From: Globodera rostochiensis
Taxonomy: Eukaryota; Nematoda; Chromadorea; Rhabditida; Heteroderidae
Reading direction: 5' to 3'
NCBI GenBank assembly: GCA_018350325.1
Contig: JAEVLN010000001.1
Span: forward strand, 5,795,254 to 5,859,253
DNA length: 64,000 nucleotides
The translations under genes were made by a program, and so were the position numbers. Positions 47,160 through 62,600 of the stretch are shown here, piece by piece. The notes under the pieces were generated by a model that was given only the letters and a program-made list of their open reading frames with translations, did no database searches and was not told the origin of the DNA. How positions within the stretch are numbered: position 1 is the first letter of the stretch; each line of letters starts with the position of its first letter.

Positions 47160-48163
47160 TCATTTAAACGCATAAAATGAATACCCCCCCCCAATTCCCA
47201 CCACATTTTCTCGTCCCAAAAGCGCCTTCGCCTCTCCGATGTCCAAAAAAACGTTTTGAATAAATTCGCCCTCCGCCTCAATTCCGCCCCCGGCGCTCGG
47301 CTCGCGCATTGACTCGTCCACCTCCACGTAAAACAAATGTTGGATGGCGCCCGACAACGAAATGCCCGTCACATAGCGCTTTATCGGCCGGATGTTGGAC
47401 TCGTTCACTCTGTAGCCGCACTCCTCCAACATTTCCTTTTGAATGTGGGCCTGAAAAAGTGCAGATTTCTTGTAAATGTTGTGTTGCGTATTGCATCGAA
47501 TCAACCAGAAATTACACAATTACCAGCGGCGTTTTGTCCGGTTCGTCGATGAGACCCGCGCACAATTCAACCGTGCAGCCACTTTCGATTGGGTACGCCT
47601 CCCAACGCACTTCGGAGAGCGCTTTCCCCGCATTTTCGGGCAGTGACCGAACCATGTTGATGAAAACGGCTGAAGATGAGGACCAAATGCTACTCAAATC
47701 AGCAATTGCTAGGCAAATTTACGAGGTCTGAACTGCTTGACGAACAGCAACTGCTTCCGCTCAGTGTGGTAAATGAGCGCGGCTAGTTGGGGTGAAAGAA
47801 AGGTAACGAACGGAAAACAAAACGAGCCTACCGACATTGTCGTGCTCAAGTGCCAAATCCCTGGGAAATTTTTGTAAATGAGGGATTGTTCGTGATAGGC
47901 CAACGCCATGTACTTTTCGGACAGTTCCAAATGGTCCCCTCCCCTTAAGGCACCATTCGCCGTTGCCAACGCCATACCAAAACAAAAAGTAAACCCCACC
48001 AAAAAAGGTCGCGTCCCCTCCGTCGGAAGTGTATCCTCATTGGGTTGATGAAGTTCGAATTCGTAACTTGCTCCTCAAGCTTTACATTTGAAATTGTCTC
48101 GACTTCATCACCCTCCGCATGTGCAATTTGGTTTTTATTGCACAATTTGGCGTTTTCTGACAT
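47160..48163 (-). CDS. NUDT14: Nudix hydrolase, NUDT14-like UDP-sugar pyrophosphatase
   Basis: NUDT14 hydrolyses UDP-glucose and ADP-ribose to sugar phosphate and nucleotide in the cytoplasm. From MSENAKLCNKNQ at 48163 the exons give NPMRIHFRRRGRD, ALIYHTERKQLLFVKQFRP (human VLLFNSSRRSLVLVKQFRP) and ESGCTVELCAGLIDEP. The Nudix helix follows after an intron, IQKEMLEECGYRV, with the E-x-x-E-E core of the metal site. Then come YVTGISLSGAIQHLFYVEVD and EAEGEFIQNVFLDIGEAKAL. The last residues after GREN (codons to 47160) run into a G-rich stretch and are uncertain; human NUDT14 goes on for about 25 residues. A 335-base gap separates its start from the stop of the aquaporin gene on the same strand. 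Confidence 0.87.
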
Positions 48164-48497
48164 TGTTTTCCTTGACAAAAATGCGAGATTCAATCAAAAA
48201 AATGCAATTTTCAAAAGTAAAAACGGAAAAAACAACAACAACAAAATCGTACAAAAAAAAGGTGTGTAGTTCTTATCGGATGCTTTAAATTAAAAAAACA
48301 AAGGCACGAGAATTTAAAATGCGATTAAACGGGAGGGGGGGGGGGGGGGGCTAACAGAAAATGCGGGGGTCGGATGGCACCAAAATTGCGATATGTAAAT
48401 GTTGTTTTAAAATAAATGTTGAGGATATGTCGGCAAACAATCAAAGTGAAACGATGGCGGACGGCAAATTGTATGCTCCCAAAAAAATGCGCGAGCT
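48164..48497. other. Same-strand gap
   Basis: A 334-base gap between the AQP11-like and NUDT14-like genes, AT-rich with a G run at 48334-48350. No gene seen. Confidence 0.4.
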
Positions 48498-50089
48498 TTA
48501 ACTCTTTTTCTGTTTCGTCTTCGCCGCTTTTCTCCTCAGTTTTATCGGCGCTTTGTCCAACTTGGCGGCCAACAGCCAACCAATGACGGGACAACACCAA
48601 TAGGTTATCTGAACGTACCCAAACTTTGGATTGACAATGGAAAGAAGCAAGCAAAACAAACCATGAACCACTGAAGGTCCAACCCGGGACAACCTGAAAT
48701 AAATGGCATGAAATTTCTAATAAAATTTGCTTTTTGTCAACTATTTTTTCAGTACCCTGCAGTCTCGAGGAAGTCACCACCGGGTTGAGGCCAGGAACGC
48801 CGATGTTAGCGAGTGCTGTGAAAATAGTGAAACTGCGAACCAAAACCAAAAACAACTCCCACCAAAAGAAAGAAAGGCGGCAACGGTCGGCGAGAGCAGC
48901 AAATGCCGCGACGATTGGGGCAGACGGTGAACAACGAGACGGAGGAGGAAGGAGCCGAACAGCTCGAACAACAGCGCATAAGCGAAGGGCACCTGTGGAG
49001 GGGGGGGGGAGCAAATTGAATTTGATTTGTTAGCGATAATGCAGCAATTCGTCCATCATATTAGGAAATATCAAAGCGACGACAAAATATTTTAATGCTT
49101 ATTAAGCCGGTTCTTAATTCAAAAAAGGGATAACAAAAAGTTTGTTGACCACCGAAATGGGTACAACACCAAACTGCACGTATTGCTGCTGTACAACATT
49201 ACTATGAATTAACCCCAAAAAATAATTGATACTTTGTATGCAAAGGCGCACGGGAGATTGTTGTAAAACTGGTGATGATCAGTTGAGTAGGACAACGAAT
49301 AGTACCAGAGTGAGTTGGCAAGTCGAAATGCGGAGTATCCCCCAAGGGTCTGAGCCAACAAAATCGTCAAAAATTTTTCGGTACTGAAATTCAATAAAAA
49401 CGATGTTTTTCCATGTAAAAATGTCCGCGTGCCCTCCCCCCCGCCCTCGCTAAACTGCATTTTGCCGTATAAAAATTGTTCAATGGGCGCGAGCGGTGAG
49501 ACGAAAGCGCCGCGATTGAAAAATGTGCCGGCGAATTGGAGAGCGGTGACGACGAGGAAGAAGCCGGAAGGGCCGTAATGTTTGATGATAATCGCTAAAT
49601 TTGATGAAAAAAATGTTAAATTTTAAAATCCTTCCGAGGCCATGAGGGGGGGGGGGGGGGGACAATTCACTAGAGCCCGGACTTTTGAAAAATCCGAGAC
49701 CGAGATTTGGGATGGGCCAAGACCGAGATCGAGATTTGTCTCGAAATCTCTGGAGTCCAGGTCTCGGAGTTTTTGCCAAATTTCCGAGATTCGAGACCTG
49801 GACTCTCGGAAAATCTCGGTCGGGATCTCGATCTCGCCGGGCTCTACAACTCACCCTATTTGAATTGTAAGGACAATATTCAACAATTGCCAAAATCATA
49901 ACCATTCTCATAAACACAAGTGCACATTTGCGCTGTGGCAATCAGCTCAATCAGAAAAACGTAGGCAATTGACGACTTCTTCAGGCTCAGGTCGACCAAT
50001 TTGCGAGTCACTTCGGCAAAGAAAAACACAAAAAGATAATAAGCGACTGAAATAATTGCGGGAAGTGCGAATTGAAGCTGAACGACCAT
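48498..50089 (-). CDS. AQP11/12-like superaquaporin
   Basis: A divergent aquaporin of the superaquaporin group (AQP11/12; several in nematodes), usually intracellular. Start MVVQLQFALPAI at 50089, preceded by a TTTTCAG acceptor about 30 bases upstream. The first exon gives helices and IELIATAQMCTCVYEN (AQP11 has EFLATFQLCCCTHEL). Exon 2 includes GFFLVVTALQFAGTFFNRGA and SPLAPIEQFLYG where loop B should be. Then SLSYSTDHHQFYNN, PFAYALLFELFGSFLL and, after a 48-base intron, ANIGVPGLNPVVTSS (loop E). The last helix is YWCCPVIGWLLAAKLDK, with a lysine-rich tail ending KTKQKKS. Loop E has NPV; loop B has SPL instead of NPx, losing the asparagine. The intron at 49605-49877 carries a GAGATC-type repeat. 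Confidence 0.83.
49676..49850. repeat. GAGATC/CTCGATC imperfect palindromic element, copy 2
   Basis: Repeated CCGAGATC, CGAGATTTG and TCTCGGA blocks, partly mirrored (GAGTCCAGGTCTCGGAG against CGAGACCTGGACTCTCGG). It lies in the first intron of the superaquaporin gene and resembles the element at 46090-46240. Confidence 0.7.
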
Positions 50090-50833
50090 CGCGCGAAGGG
50101 GCAACAGGCAGACCCTGAAAATGTTGAGGTGCAATTCAGCAGAAATACCCAAATTTATTTATTATAAATAATAATTATGTTTCTGAATGAACTTGTAAAA
50201 GTAGTTTTAAGTTGAGCCAAGTAAAAAAAAAGTGGTCCGGGTATAGAATTCTTAGCGTGACCGGCATTCCCGCCCGCTTTTTCCCCGTTTAAAATCCCGT
50301 TGATTTTAACGAATGCGTGGCAAATTTTTTTTTGCCTCATTAATTAAAAATTTGAAATACATATTTCGCCAAGAATTATTCACTCAAAAAAGACCCATTC
50401 TTTCTTGAAGAAAAAGCTGAAATTCCAACAACGATTTGTAAGCCAAAATATACAAATATGCACAATCGTTTATTTAAATGACAATGAGAATAAACACGCT
50501 AATACAAGAATATTGAGCATTTCGAATATTCCATTTATATAATAAAAATAAGAATTTGCATTGATCAATAAGGCAAGAACAACTGTCAATCAAATTATAA
50601 AATAGCTATAGAAATGACTATAAATAAGAACAAAGGCATATCGGGGGTTATGATCAAAGTCCGGAATTTATTATAAGGATTTTTTTTTAAAATAAATCTT
50701 TGGACAAGGATAGAATGAATGTAAGGTCATTTTGGCTTTTTGATTTTGAAAAACTAGTGATCAAATCAAATTCGTCCCCCCGCGTTTTGTAAATTTTTGA
50801 GAAAATTACAACAAAACATCTCTCTGTTGGCAA
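50090..50833. other. AT-rich same-strand gap
   Basis: AT-rich spacer between the acetyl-CoA hydrolase stop and the aquaporin start. I see no gene, RNA or clear repeat in it. Confidence 0.5.
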
Positions 50834-53233
50834 TCAATCCTTCGAGGGCATACATTTGAAGCGGGAATAAGCCTAAATCATATAATAAGAACTTTCCAAA
50901 ATGATTTTTCTATGCCTACTTTTGCATTTGTATTCTTTTTAAGACCATCTCCGATTACCTCCTTTTCGAGACTTTCCCGATCGTCCGGGTGGGCAATGTT
51001 GATCAGCTCGAACGTGCGTTGGCGAACACTTTTTCCCCAGAGATTGGCTATTCCGTATTCGGTCACCACATACCGGCACTGTCAGATAAATATAAAAATA
51101 GAAAAATATTCCAAAACCCCCCAAATAATCAAAATCTGAGACAGACACAAAAATATTCCACCCCCCCCCCCCCCCATCCAATAAAAGGCAAGATGCCCAA
51201 AACGTACATGCGCTTTCGTTGTCACGATGCCGGCCCCCTCCTTCAAGGTGTTCACAATTTTTGACTCCCCTCTGTTGGTTCGCGACGGTAAAGCGATGAT
51301 GGACTTCCCGAGGCCATCATTGGCGATAGCAGCACCATTTATGAAATCGACTTGGCCTCCAAAACCTTAAAAACAAAACAAAAAATTATTTGAATTTATT
51401 TGTCTCCCAAATCGTCCAAGAAAGCCTCCTCAATCGAAGAAAGACCGACCAGAATAGAAATGTGTCCCGATCGTGTCCGACACGACTTGGCCCGTGAAGT
51501 CCACTTCAATGGCCGAATTGATGGCGGTCATTTTGCTCTGCTGGATGATTGTCGTTGTTGCGTTGGTGAAGCCGGCACTCCCAAATACTTTAAACACACA
51601 AAGACACTAAAAATGGCAATTAATTAACTATATTAATTTACGGAAAAGCGGGTTGTTGTCAATAAGCTCGTAGAATTTGCGAGAGCCCATCGCAAACGAA
51701 ACGACGATTCTGCCCGGGTACATGCTCTTCCTGCTGTTGTTGATCACGTTCCGCTGGAGCAGTTCGACGATGCCGTCACTGACCATTTCGCTGTGCACAC
51801 CTGCGGCATACATTCATTCAATTATCTTTACAGTTTGTTCACCACCCACCTAAGTCTTTGTGCCCCTTGAGCTGCTCCAACACGTTGTTCGGAATTGAGC
51901 CGATGCCCATCTGAAGAGTGGCGCCGTCCTCTACCAAATTCTCTGCTATCAATTTGCCGATTTGCTTCTCCGCTTCAGACGATTCAATCGCGGGCAACTC
52001 GTAAATGGGCGTTTCCGCCTCGACAAGCGCGTCGATTTGGGAAATGTGAATTTCGGAGTCGCCAAATGTGCGCGGCTGTGTTTTGTTGACGGAGGCAATG
52101 ATTCGCTTCGCGTTACGTGCTGCGGCACTGAATCGCGCGAGTTTTCAAAAAAGCCTTTGCGCGGAACGACCTGGACAAGTCGACGTTGATCCCGAGCGAG
52201 CAGTAACCTGTTCTGCGCAATTGTTACACACAAAACATAGTGAAAGAGTACCATGCTGATCCGGCGGAGAAACATTCAGAAGGGCCTACAAACAAACTGT
52301 TTTGTGGGGGGTATTCCAGCAAACATTTGTGCCATATTTGAGTACAGAGAAACGGGTCCAACACAAAAGGAATTGGATTTCTTCAAACACTCCAAATTTG
52401 GTGATTTACAAGCAATAGCCTATCGGCTGCTCATTTCGACACCGAACATATCAGTCCCCCCCCCCGAATATTTCAAAACGTACAGTGTCCACCGGAAGAG
52501 CCTTCTCGTCGTAAAGACGCGCGGATTGGGAAAGGAAGACGGGCAAATAGTCTGCTTTTCCTGGTGGATTCGTATAATTAAACATCTCCCACCACTCCAT
52601 CCAACCCAACCCAATTAATTACCCGCGTTCACCAACTTCGGAAACTTGAACAAATGAAGATGGTTGTACTCCGCACTCGGTCGTGCAATTTCTCGTCAAC
52701 CCACGGAATCTGGAGAGATGAGAGATTTTTGGACTACATTTTGAGCTGCTTCATTCACTAACTTCGCCACACGTAAGGGCGTGACTGGCACGAATTCCGC
52801 TCAAATTGTTCCTTTCGACGTGTCTGCCGAACGCTTTCACCAAGTCGGTGGGGCACGACATCGCGTGGTGGAGAAAAATGTGCTCGCCTGTCATGAATTA
52901 TATGCGAATGTCATCAAAACAAGCAGCTAAAAACATCCGAACAGGAAGGCTTCTTCAAGAAGCCACAGTAATATGCCGATCAGCACATACATGTTGCTTA
53001 TACCTCCCCCCATGCCAGATTAACCAAATAAGGCACTTCCCCACCTAGCAAAACGTATTCCTATAAAAAACCGGACCGGACTCGATAGCCTGAACAGCTT
53101 CGTCGGGAGTGCATCGCTTCGGCGTTTTCCCGTCAATGGGAGCCTTCAATGTTCGAACGCAATCAAAAGGTCTGAGCCCGGAAAGCCAACGAGCAGAAGC
53201 AATTTGCTGTTGACCCAAACACAGCAGCCGCAT
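50834..53233 (-). CDS. Acetyl-CoA hydrolase/CoA-transferase, mitochondrial, with one frameshift
   Basis: Member of the Ach1/CoA-transferase family, which moves CoA between acetate or other short acids and CoA esters in mitochondria. The ATG at 53233 gives a basic leader (MRLLCLGQQQIASARWLSGL). Later exons give EHIFLHHAMSCPTDLVKAFG, GKADYLPVFLSQSARLYDEK and NVSPPDQHGYCSLGINVDLS. Next come RTFGDSEIHISQIDALVE, GATLQMGIGSIPNNVLEQL and HSEMVSDGIVEL, with the family's catalytic Glu. Near the end are GFGGQVDFINGAA and CRYVVTEYGIANLWGKSVRQ; the tail is AYSRFKCMPSKD with stop at 50834. Two very short introns (46 and about 50 bases) are inferred near 52130-52260. In the exon near 52620-52715 the frame changes: RSTTIFICSS needs one added base near 52637 to continue FRKLVNAG. 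Otherwise complete. Confidence 0.88.
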
Positions 53234-53627
53234 CACGAACGCACGCACTTTTAACTAATTACAAATAATTTGTTCTAAATACAAATAAATCTGAAGAATA
53301 TTTAACACATTTTTTTTTTGGACAAAGTCGGTCGTTGTGCGTACGGGGCCTTTTTCGTTTTGTTTTCAGTTTTCAATCACATGAGTAATAAAAAAAAATA
53401 CAAACAAATCCATATATAAAAAAGAAAAATAAGTTATGTATTTACAAATAGTGCAAAGTAAATTAAAAAAAAACAACATCAAATGATGTGTAAAAATGGA
53501 TAGAACCATCTACAAACAGAGCGATGAACAAACAAAGTAAACGTGTTCACCATCAAAATGTGTGTTTAATAATTGATTAATATGATGTTGTTGGTGTGTG
53601 AGGGCAAAGTACACAAAGTACAACCGA
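53234..53627. other. AT-rich gap
   Basis: Very AT-rich 394-base spacer between the poly(A) polymerase stop and the acetyl-CoA hydrolase start, both minus strand. It contains A and T runs. No gene seen. Confidence 0.5.
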
Positions 53628-56724
<3,097 letters not shown>

Positions 56725-59641
56725 TATTCGAGTCTGTAAAATCTAATGGGAATTATTGTACTTCAGGGTAGGTAAAATTGAAAGAAACATCAAAAACTTT
56801 GTTAATGAGTTTTCAATACTGTTCATGGACTGTTTTGGTGGGCTGATCGGCGTCGTTACGGCTCGGCATTATCAATCAGGTATTTCACATCATTGAAGTA
56901 TTTAATTTAACAATAAAAATTCGAATTTTATTGCATTTTCTTATAAAATTTTAAAAAATGTAATCGTGGCGAAAAAAATTCAAAATTCGATTGCTTCAGT
57001 CTGGCCGATTCCGTCCCGCGAGTCCCGTCCCAGCGAATTTGAAACATCAGAACTCTTCTCAACCTGCACCAAACCAGTAACGCCTTATACTATTCGAAAG
57101 CTCTAAATGAGTAGATAAAGCATTACAGCAAAGTCGAAGTGGTTTGATAAGTTTCAAAAAAGTTTTAAGGTAAAATTGCCAAAAATCGGGCTTTTTCGTG
57201 ATTTTCTGATCATAACTTTTTTAAACTTTGATTTACTGCTTAGTATAGTTTTGAAAATAGCTTCTGGGCATCTAGAGCTTTCCAAAGATATAAGGATTAA
57301 CTGATTTGGTGCAGTGTGAAATGCTAAAAGAATGGAAAATTCCCGCAACAATTTCAAGCAGTTCAACCATTTTGCCAAGCTCCCCAATTTGGGTTCCTGT
57401 GGTAGTATACCGTAGAAAGATTTTTGTGGTTCGTATTAGGGCCGCACTTTTTGGGAGCGGATTTCGATTCCGCGTTCGGTTAAATCTTTTGGCGTGCGCG
57501 ACATCCCTGATTCGTACTTGTCTATTTACTTCAGTCGTGACGTACTCTCCCGAACGATAAATCAATCGGATGATGTGGTCTTATAGGGTACATCTATGTA
57601 CATAATAAATGCTATGTCTTTGTGAACTTTGTCAATCGCTGTTTTTTTTCTCGTTGATGTTTCTGCACGTTCGAAGTCGAAGGGTCAACAAAAACTTGTC
57701 TTGGACACCGTTGTTGGGGGTCGGTCGCAATTGCTCTCCATCCTTCCGGCCATACGCTTTTGAGTCTTTGTGTGGCCTTACTCCTTTTGGATTCAATGTT
57801 TGCCGATGATGTACGCAAATAAATGCATGGCATGACATGCTATCTACGGTCACGGGATGCTCAGCGTCGAGAAAACTGTCGGGATGAGAAGGTGGCCCGG
57901 GGGTTTGGGAATTTTATGTAATAGAATTGCCATATATTTACTTGTTAAACAGACACTTATTGTAATTAGTGCGGCGACCTGCCGACTCTTTTAATGCCCA
58001 AAGGCGGACATTCGGCCGTTCCCCGGGGAACCTCTTTTCAGAGACAACAAACATCAACATTGCCAATCCGACAATTGTGCCGTCGTCCCCCACTGGCATT
58101 ATGGCAAAAGCCCAACGCGCAGGGCGAAGTGACTGACTGCTAACATGGGGATAGAAAGCGTCTCATCCCCCCAGGACCAATCCTTCAGGCAGAATCGATT
58201 AATTTTGCGCAATTGTTGTCCAGGACGGAGGGGAGGAAGAAGGACACTGCCAATTGCCCCGGAAGGTGAAGAGGCATTCATTTTGTTTGGTGGGTGGACT
58301 CCGGCGGGGGTTGGCGTTGGTGGGCGGGCTGCTGCTGCTGCTGGTGTTGGTCCTTCCCTCCGGGCGCTTCATTTCTGAATTTTCCCGGAGACCCCTCCCC
58401 CCCCCCCCCCCCCGTTCTCCTCACTTCAGTTTCGTTTCCTTTTTGCCCGTTGACTCTTTTATACCTTGGATTCCCCCTCCTTTATTCAAACAATGGCACA
58501 CCAGCAGCAGTTTCGCCCAACTTTGCTCTTGGCTTCTTCTCTTCTCTCATCCGGCCACTTCATGTTCATGGCATTATTATCCGTCCGTCCCGCTTCTTCT
58601 CCCCTCCCCTCCCCTTTCCGGTCTCCCTTCTTTCTCTTCATTACTTCCAGCCCCCACTTCTTTCTCCTCTCCTCTTTCAAGATCATCATCATTCCACTAA
58701 TGACAGCAGAAGAAGCAGCAGCAGCAGATCTCCTGCTCAACGTTTTCGTCGTTCCCATTAACAAACAGCTGTTTTTTCTTCTCCCCCCCCCCCTCCCCTC
58801 CCCCTCCCCCTCCCCCTCCCCCCGCCCCTTACTCCCCTCTCAATATGTTTATATATATGTTTATGTTGTCACTGTGTTTCTTTCACTTCTGTGAGTGAAC
58901 AAAAAAAAAAGACTGCCACCGATTGATCGTACGCTTCTATCAGGAAATGATGGGAATTTGCTGCTGAAATTGCCCCTCCCTCCCCCTCTCCCCCCCCCTC
59001 TCCCCCCCCCCTCCCCCTCCCCCCCTCCCCCCTCTCCCCCCTCCGTCCACTTCGATTATCATCCATTCATCAGCGGTTGAAGGACAATTAAGCGGGGCCG
59101 TCGGCGGTTGTGAGTGTGAGAATGAATGTTCTGCTGCTGTCCCATCGGCCCAATTCCTCACATTCCTCAAAGTCCCCCCCCCCTCCCCCCCCCTCCCTCC
59201 CCCCTTCTCTGTCACCTTCCTCCCCCCCTTCCCTGCAATGCTTCCGGAAGAAATCCAATCCCCCCCTCCCCCCCCCCCATTCAATCGCTCATCATTGTTC
59301 GAAGAGACCTCCGGCGAGGGGCTGTCCGTGGATGTGCAAACGTCACCCCCCCCCCCCCCCCCCCTCCATCACAGGCATTCCCATTCCCTTTTTCTTCTTT
59401 CCCATTTTTCAATGTTTTTCTTCTTCTTTCCCATCATTCTCTTCTTTCGGTGTCACTTTCAGCCACAGAAGGAAAAGCACACAGAAAATAATTGAAATTT
59501 ATATTAATTGTTAATAAATGCAATCGACCGAACATTTTTAAGTGATATTTGACGCATAAAACACCCGCAGAACGCTAAAATCCCTCCGGGGGTAATGCAA
59601 ATTTTGTCCGCTTTCTCCGTGAACCATTGGGCCAACTGCTG
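56725..59641. other. Intergenic region and upstream of the CRIM1-like gene
   Basis: About 2.9 kb with no supportable gene. 56725-57600 is AT-rich; the open stretch at 57306-57560 exists on both strands and shows no known domain. 57600-58300 has a minus-strand open block of about 70 codons near 57612-57833 without a recognised family. From 58390 the plus strand becomes strongly pyrimidine-rich (C runs near 58396-58413, repeated CCCCTC near 58784-58822 and 58975-59042, C runs near 59180 and 59346-59363). That pyrimidine-rich zone directly precedes the CRIM1-like start and may hold its promoter or leader. A stretch encoding only Pro/Ser is a by-product. Confidence 0.5.
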
Positions 59642-62600
59642 ATGGCTGCTGTCCCTCAGTCTCCGCTGCTTTTCCTCCTCCTCTTGCTTCTTTCCCTCCG
59701 GTGGTCGTCCTTTTCCCCTTCGGCGACAGTCGTCGACCGTCGGCAATTCCGCACCCACGGGGAACATTGTGACGGCGTGGCAATTCTTTGTGAGCGCGCT
59801 TTGCAGTGCCTGTTGGTGGCCGGAAAGCGGACGTGCCGAGGTGTTTTATTTTTTTAGTTTTTGGCTAATTATCCGAGCGGAAATTCTGAAACTTCTGAAA
59901 CAATTCAGAAGCGTCCGCTGCCGCCGGCGGCGCAATTGTTGAGAACAATCGTTGCCTTCACGCCAAATGTCCGGTGCTGTTTCCGGACTGCCCTCATGAC
60001 ACTGTGCCGGTGTTGATCCAAACTGCGGAAGAACTGTCCGCCGGGGAAGGGACGGACGACGAGTGCTGCCCCCCGTCCCCGTCAATGGTGAGGTGCCAGT
60101 GCGACCCAAAAAAGTGTCTGATTCCGGCATGTCCGGACGGGACGGAGCGCGTACTGGTCCAACTCGGCACCGAACGTCCGGGCGAATGTTGCGACCGATT
60201 TGAGTGTCGACAACCGGGTAAATGATTGAAATGTATGGCCCGAATTCGATTGTTCCATGTACAGAATGTGATAATGTCCGCTGTCCGGACTCTTTGGACA
60301 CGTTGGACCTGTACTCGCCCGACGGATTGTCCTGCCCACCCGACAGCTACCATCCAGCACCATATATTCCCCCGGGGGCATGCTGTCCCATCATATCCCA
60401 GTGAGATAGTTGCGGCATTGGCATTTGTATATTTACTCAAAAGCGGAAAGTTCGAAGACTATGGAATCAATGCCTTTTATTAAGATGTACGTGCCGTCTT
60501 GGAATCTGTGAGCCTGCAAGACAATGCCCCTCCGGGGAATTGTTAGTCGTACGGCGACGAGCCGGAGGAGAACCGGGGCGATGTTGTGATGAGTTTGAGT
60601 GCCGACCGGCAAACGAATCGCAGAAAAGTGCCGACGGATGCCAGCACGGGGGCAGAACTTTTGCCGTGGGCGAGCGGTGGCACAGTGCACCGTGCCAAGA
60701 GTGCCAATGCGGCAGTGACGGCATTTCAAAGTGCCGTCGCATGGAATGTCCGAAACTTGCACGTAATCGGTTGGCATTTGTCCCCCTCCAATCGGTCCGT
60801 TTCAGAAGACTGCACTTGGGTTGGCGTTGTGCCCGGTGAGTGCTGTCCGGTCTGTTTGGGATGTCGGGACGAACAGGGCCTCACCTACGACGAGGGCAAA
60901 CATTCGGACCGGGACGGGTGCACAAAGTGAGCGGGTGCCAACAACAACAACAACAACAACAGAAGCGCCATTCATTCCCCCCCCCCCTTTCCCCCACAGT
61001 TGCACGTGTTTGGACTTCCGATGGCAATGCCATAAATTCATCTGTAAAACTGACTGCGAAAATCCGATGAATGTGCCGGGAGAGTGCTGCCCCGTCTGCG
61101 ACGGTCCTCCCCTCAACTTGGAGCAGTTCAAAAAACTTCCTCAATTTAGAGCCAACTGTCGTAAAATCGCCCGCCTCCTTCCGCGGCTGTCCGTCCCTCC
61201 GGCAATGCCCGCTGAGGTGCGAGTTCGGGTTGGAGCAGAATCGGTCAGTTTCTTGGGGGGGGGGGCAGAAGGCGGGGGGGGGGGGGGGGGGGGGGGGGGG
61301 GCGTTCGTTTGTTTGTTTGTTTGAGAGAGGGTGGGGGGGATGTTTTTTTTTGTGGAATTGTTTGCTTTAGAGTGGGGAGGGGGGTAACAATTTGTTTGCC
61401 CATTTCTGTTGGTTAATTGCATTTGCCGTTGGATTTTTAAGCGTCAGCGGCTGTTTCGAGTGCAAGTGTGCCGAAGTAAAAAAACTTCTGCGGCTCGGCG
61501 GCGGCGGCGGAGGAAATGGCGCCGGGGGGGAAGAAGACGGAGCGGACGGCGGCGGATTGGCGGGCGACGGACAAATTACAAAATGCGAATCGCTGACAGA
61601 ACAAAACTGCGCGAGGTGAACAACATGAGCACACAGTAACTGGTCAAAGAACAGAGCTAATTTGCCCAAAACATACCGGTGTATTTGGATTTAATTTTGA
61701 CCGGTGCTGCTTCGGCTGGCCAAATTTTTTTGTTTGTTTAAAAATCGCGCGACGTTTTTGTCCATTTTTGTGGTTAATTTCCCCCTTAATTGCCTCAGGT
61801 TATGTGCCCACGGCTATTTACGCGATCAAAATGACTGTCCGATTTGTCGTTGCGCGCATTGTCCCCCAATGGACGACCGATGTGCCAAACATTGCGTGTA
61901 CGGCTTCGAGTCCAACTCCGTCGGATGCCCAATTTGTAAATGTCGCGCAGCAACCGCCGACACCGACGGTAGGCTAACGAGAAAGTCTGGAAAAAGAAAC
62001 AATAATAATATTTAGTGCCCAAATCGACTTTCACGCCACCGTACCTTACCGTAGTATCATCGTATTCGCCGCTACAGTACTCCTCCACTCTCCCGCCGTC
62101 CCTCCACTGTGTGTCGGGCGAGGCGGAGGAGAGAGACATTGGCGAGTGGTGGACGGACTCGGAATGTTGGCAGTGCTTTTGCCAACAGGGAAAAGTGCCA
62201 TTTTGTTGATCATTTATTGATTGATTGACTCCTTTGGAATCCGATCACTTTGAAGGAGTTCTGCTCGCTGATCTCATGCCCAAAGCGTCCCGACGAATGT
62301 CCGGACGAGCATTGGACGCGAAGCACAGAAAGTCAGTCCCCCAAAGCAATCGGTTTAAGCGAATACATCTCCAATCTTGCAGGCCCATGTTGCCCAAGTT
62401 GTGCCTCGTCCATCGTCCAAAATGCGTCTTTCTCTCCGCCGCCTTCCCCCTCCCCGCAACAACGGCACTTTGCCCAAGTATGCCACTCGCCCGGCACCGG
62501 CCAACTGTTCGTTGACGGGGAAACGTGGCATTTGAATGGTTGTGTTGCGTGCACTTGTCGAATGGGCCACGTTCTGTGCAGTTGGAAGTTTGTTTTTGAA

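Noticed and set aside
48774..49014. A frameshift in the aquaporin near loop E
   Set aside because: A 48-base GT-AG intron (donor GTGGGAG, acceptor TTTTCACAG) joins LSF to ALANIGVPGLNP in frame, so no lesion is needed.
53234..53248. A start for the CoA-transferase at 53248
   Set aside because: That codon is GTG. The ATG at 53231-53233 in the same frame gives a suitable mitochondrial leader.
57154..57833. Open blocks between poly(A) polymerase and the CRIM1-like gene
   Set aside because: No recognisable domain, frames open on both strands in places, and no convincing splice partners.
58254..59514. Pro/Ser-rich reading frames upstream of the CRIM1-like gene
   Set aside because: They translate a pyrimidine-rich tract; no conserved segment or splice logic supports them.
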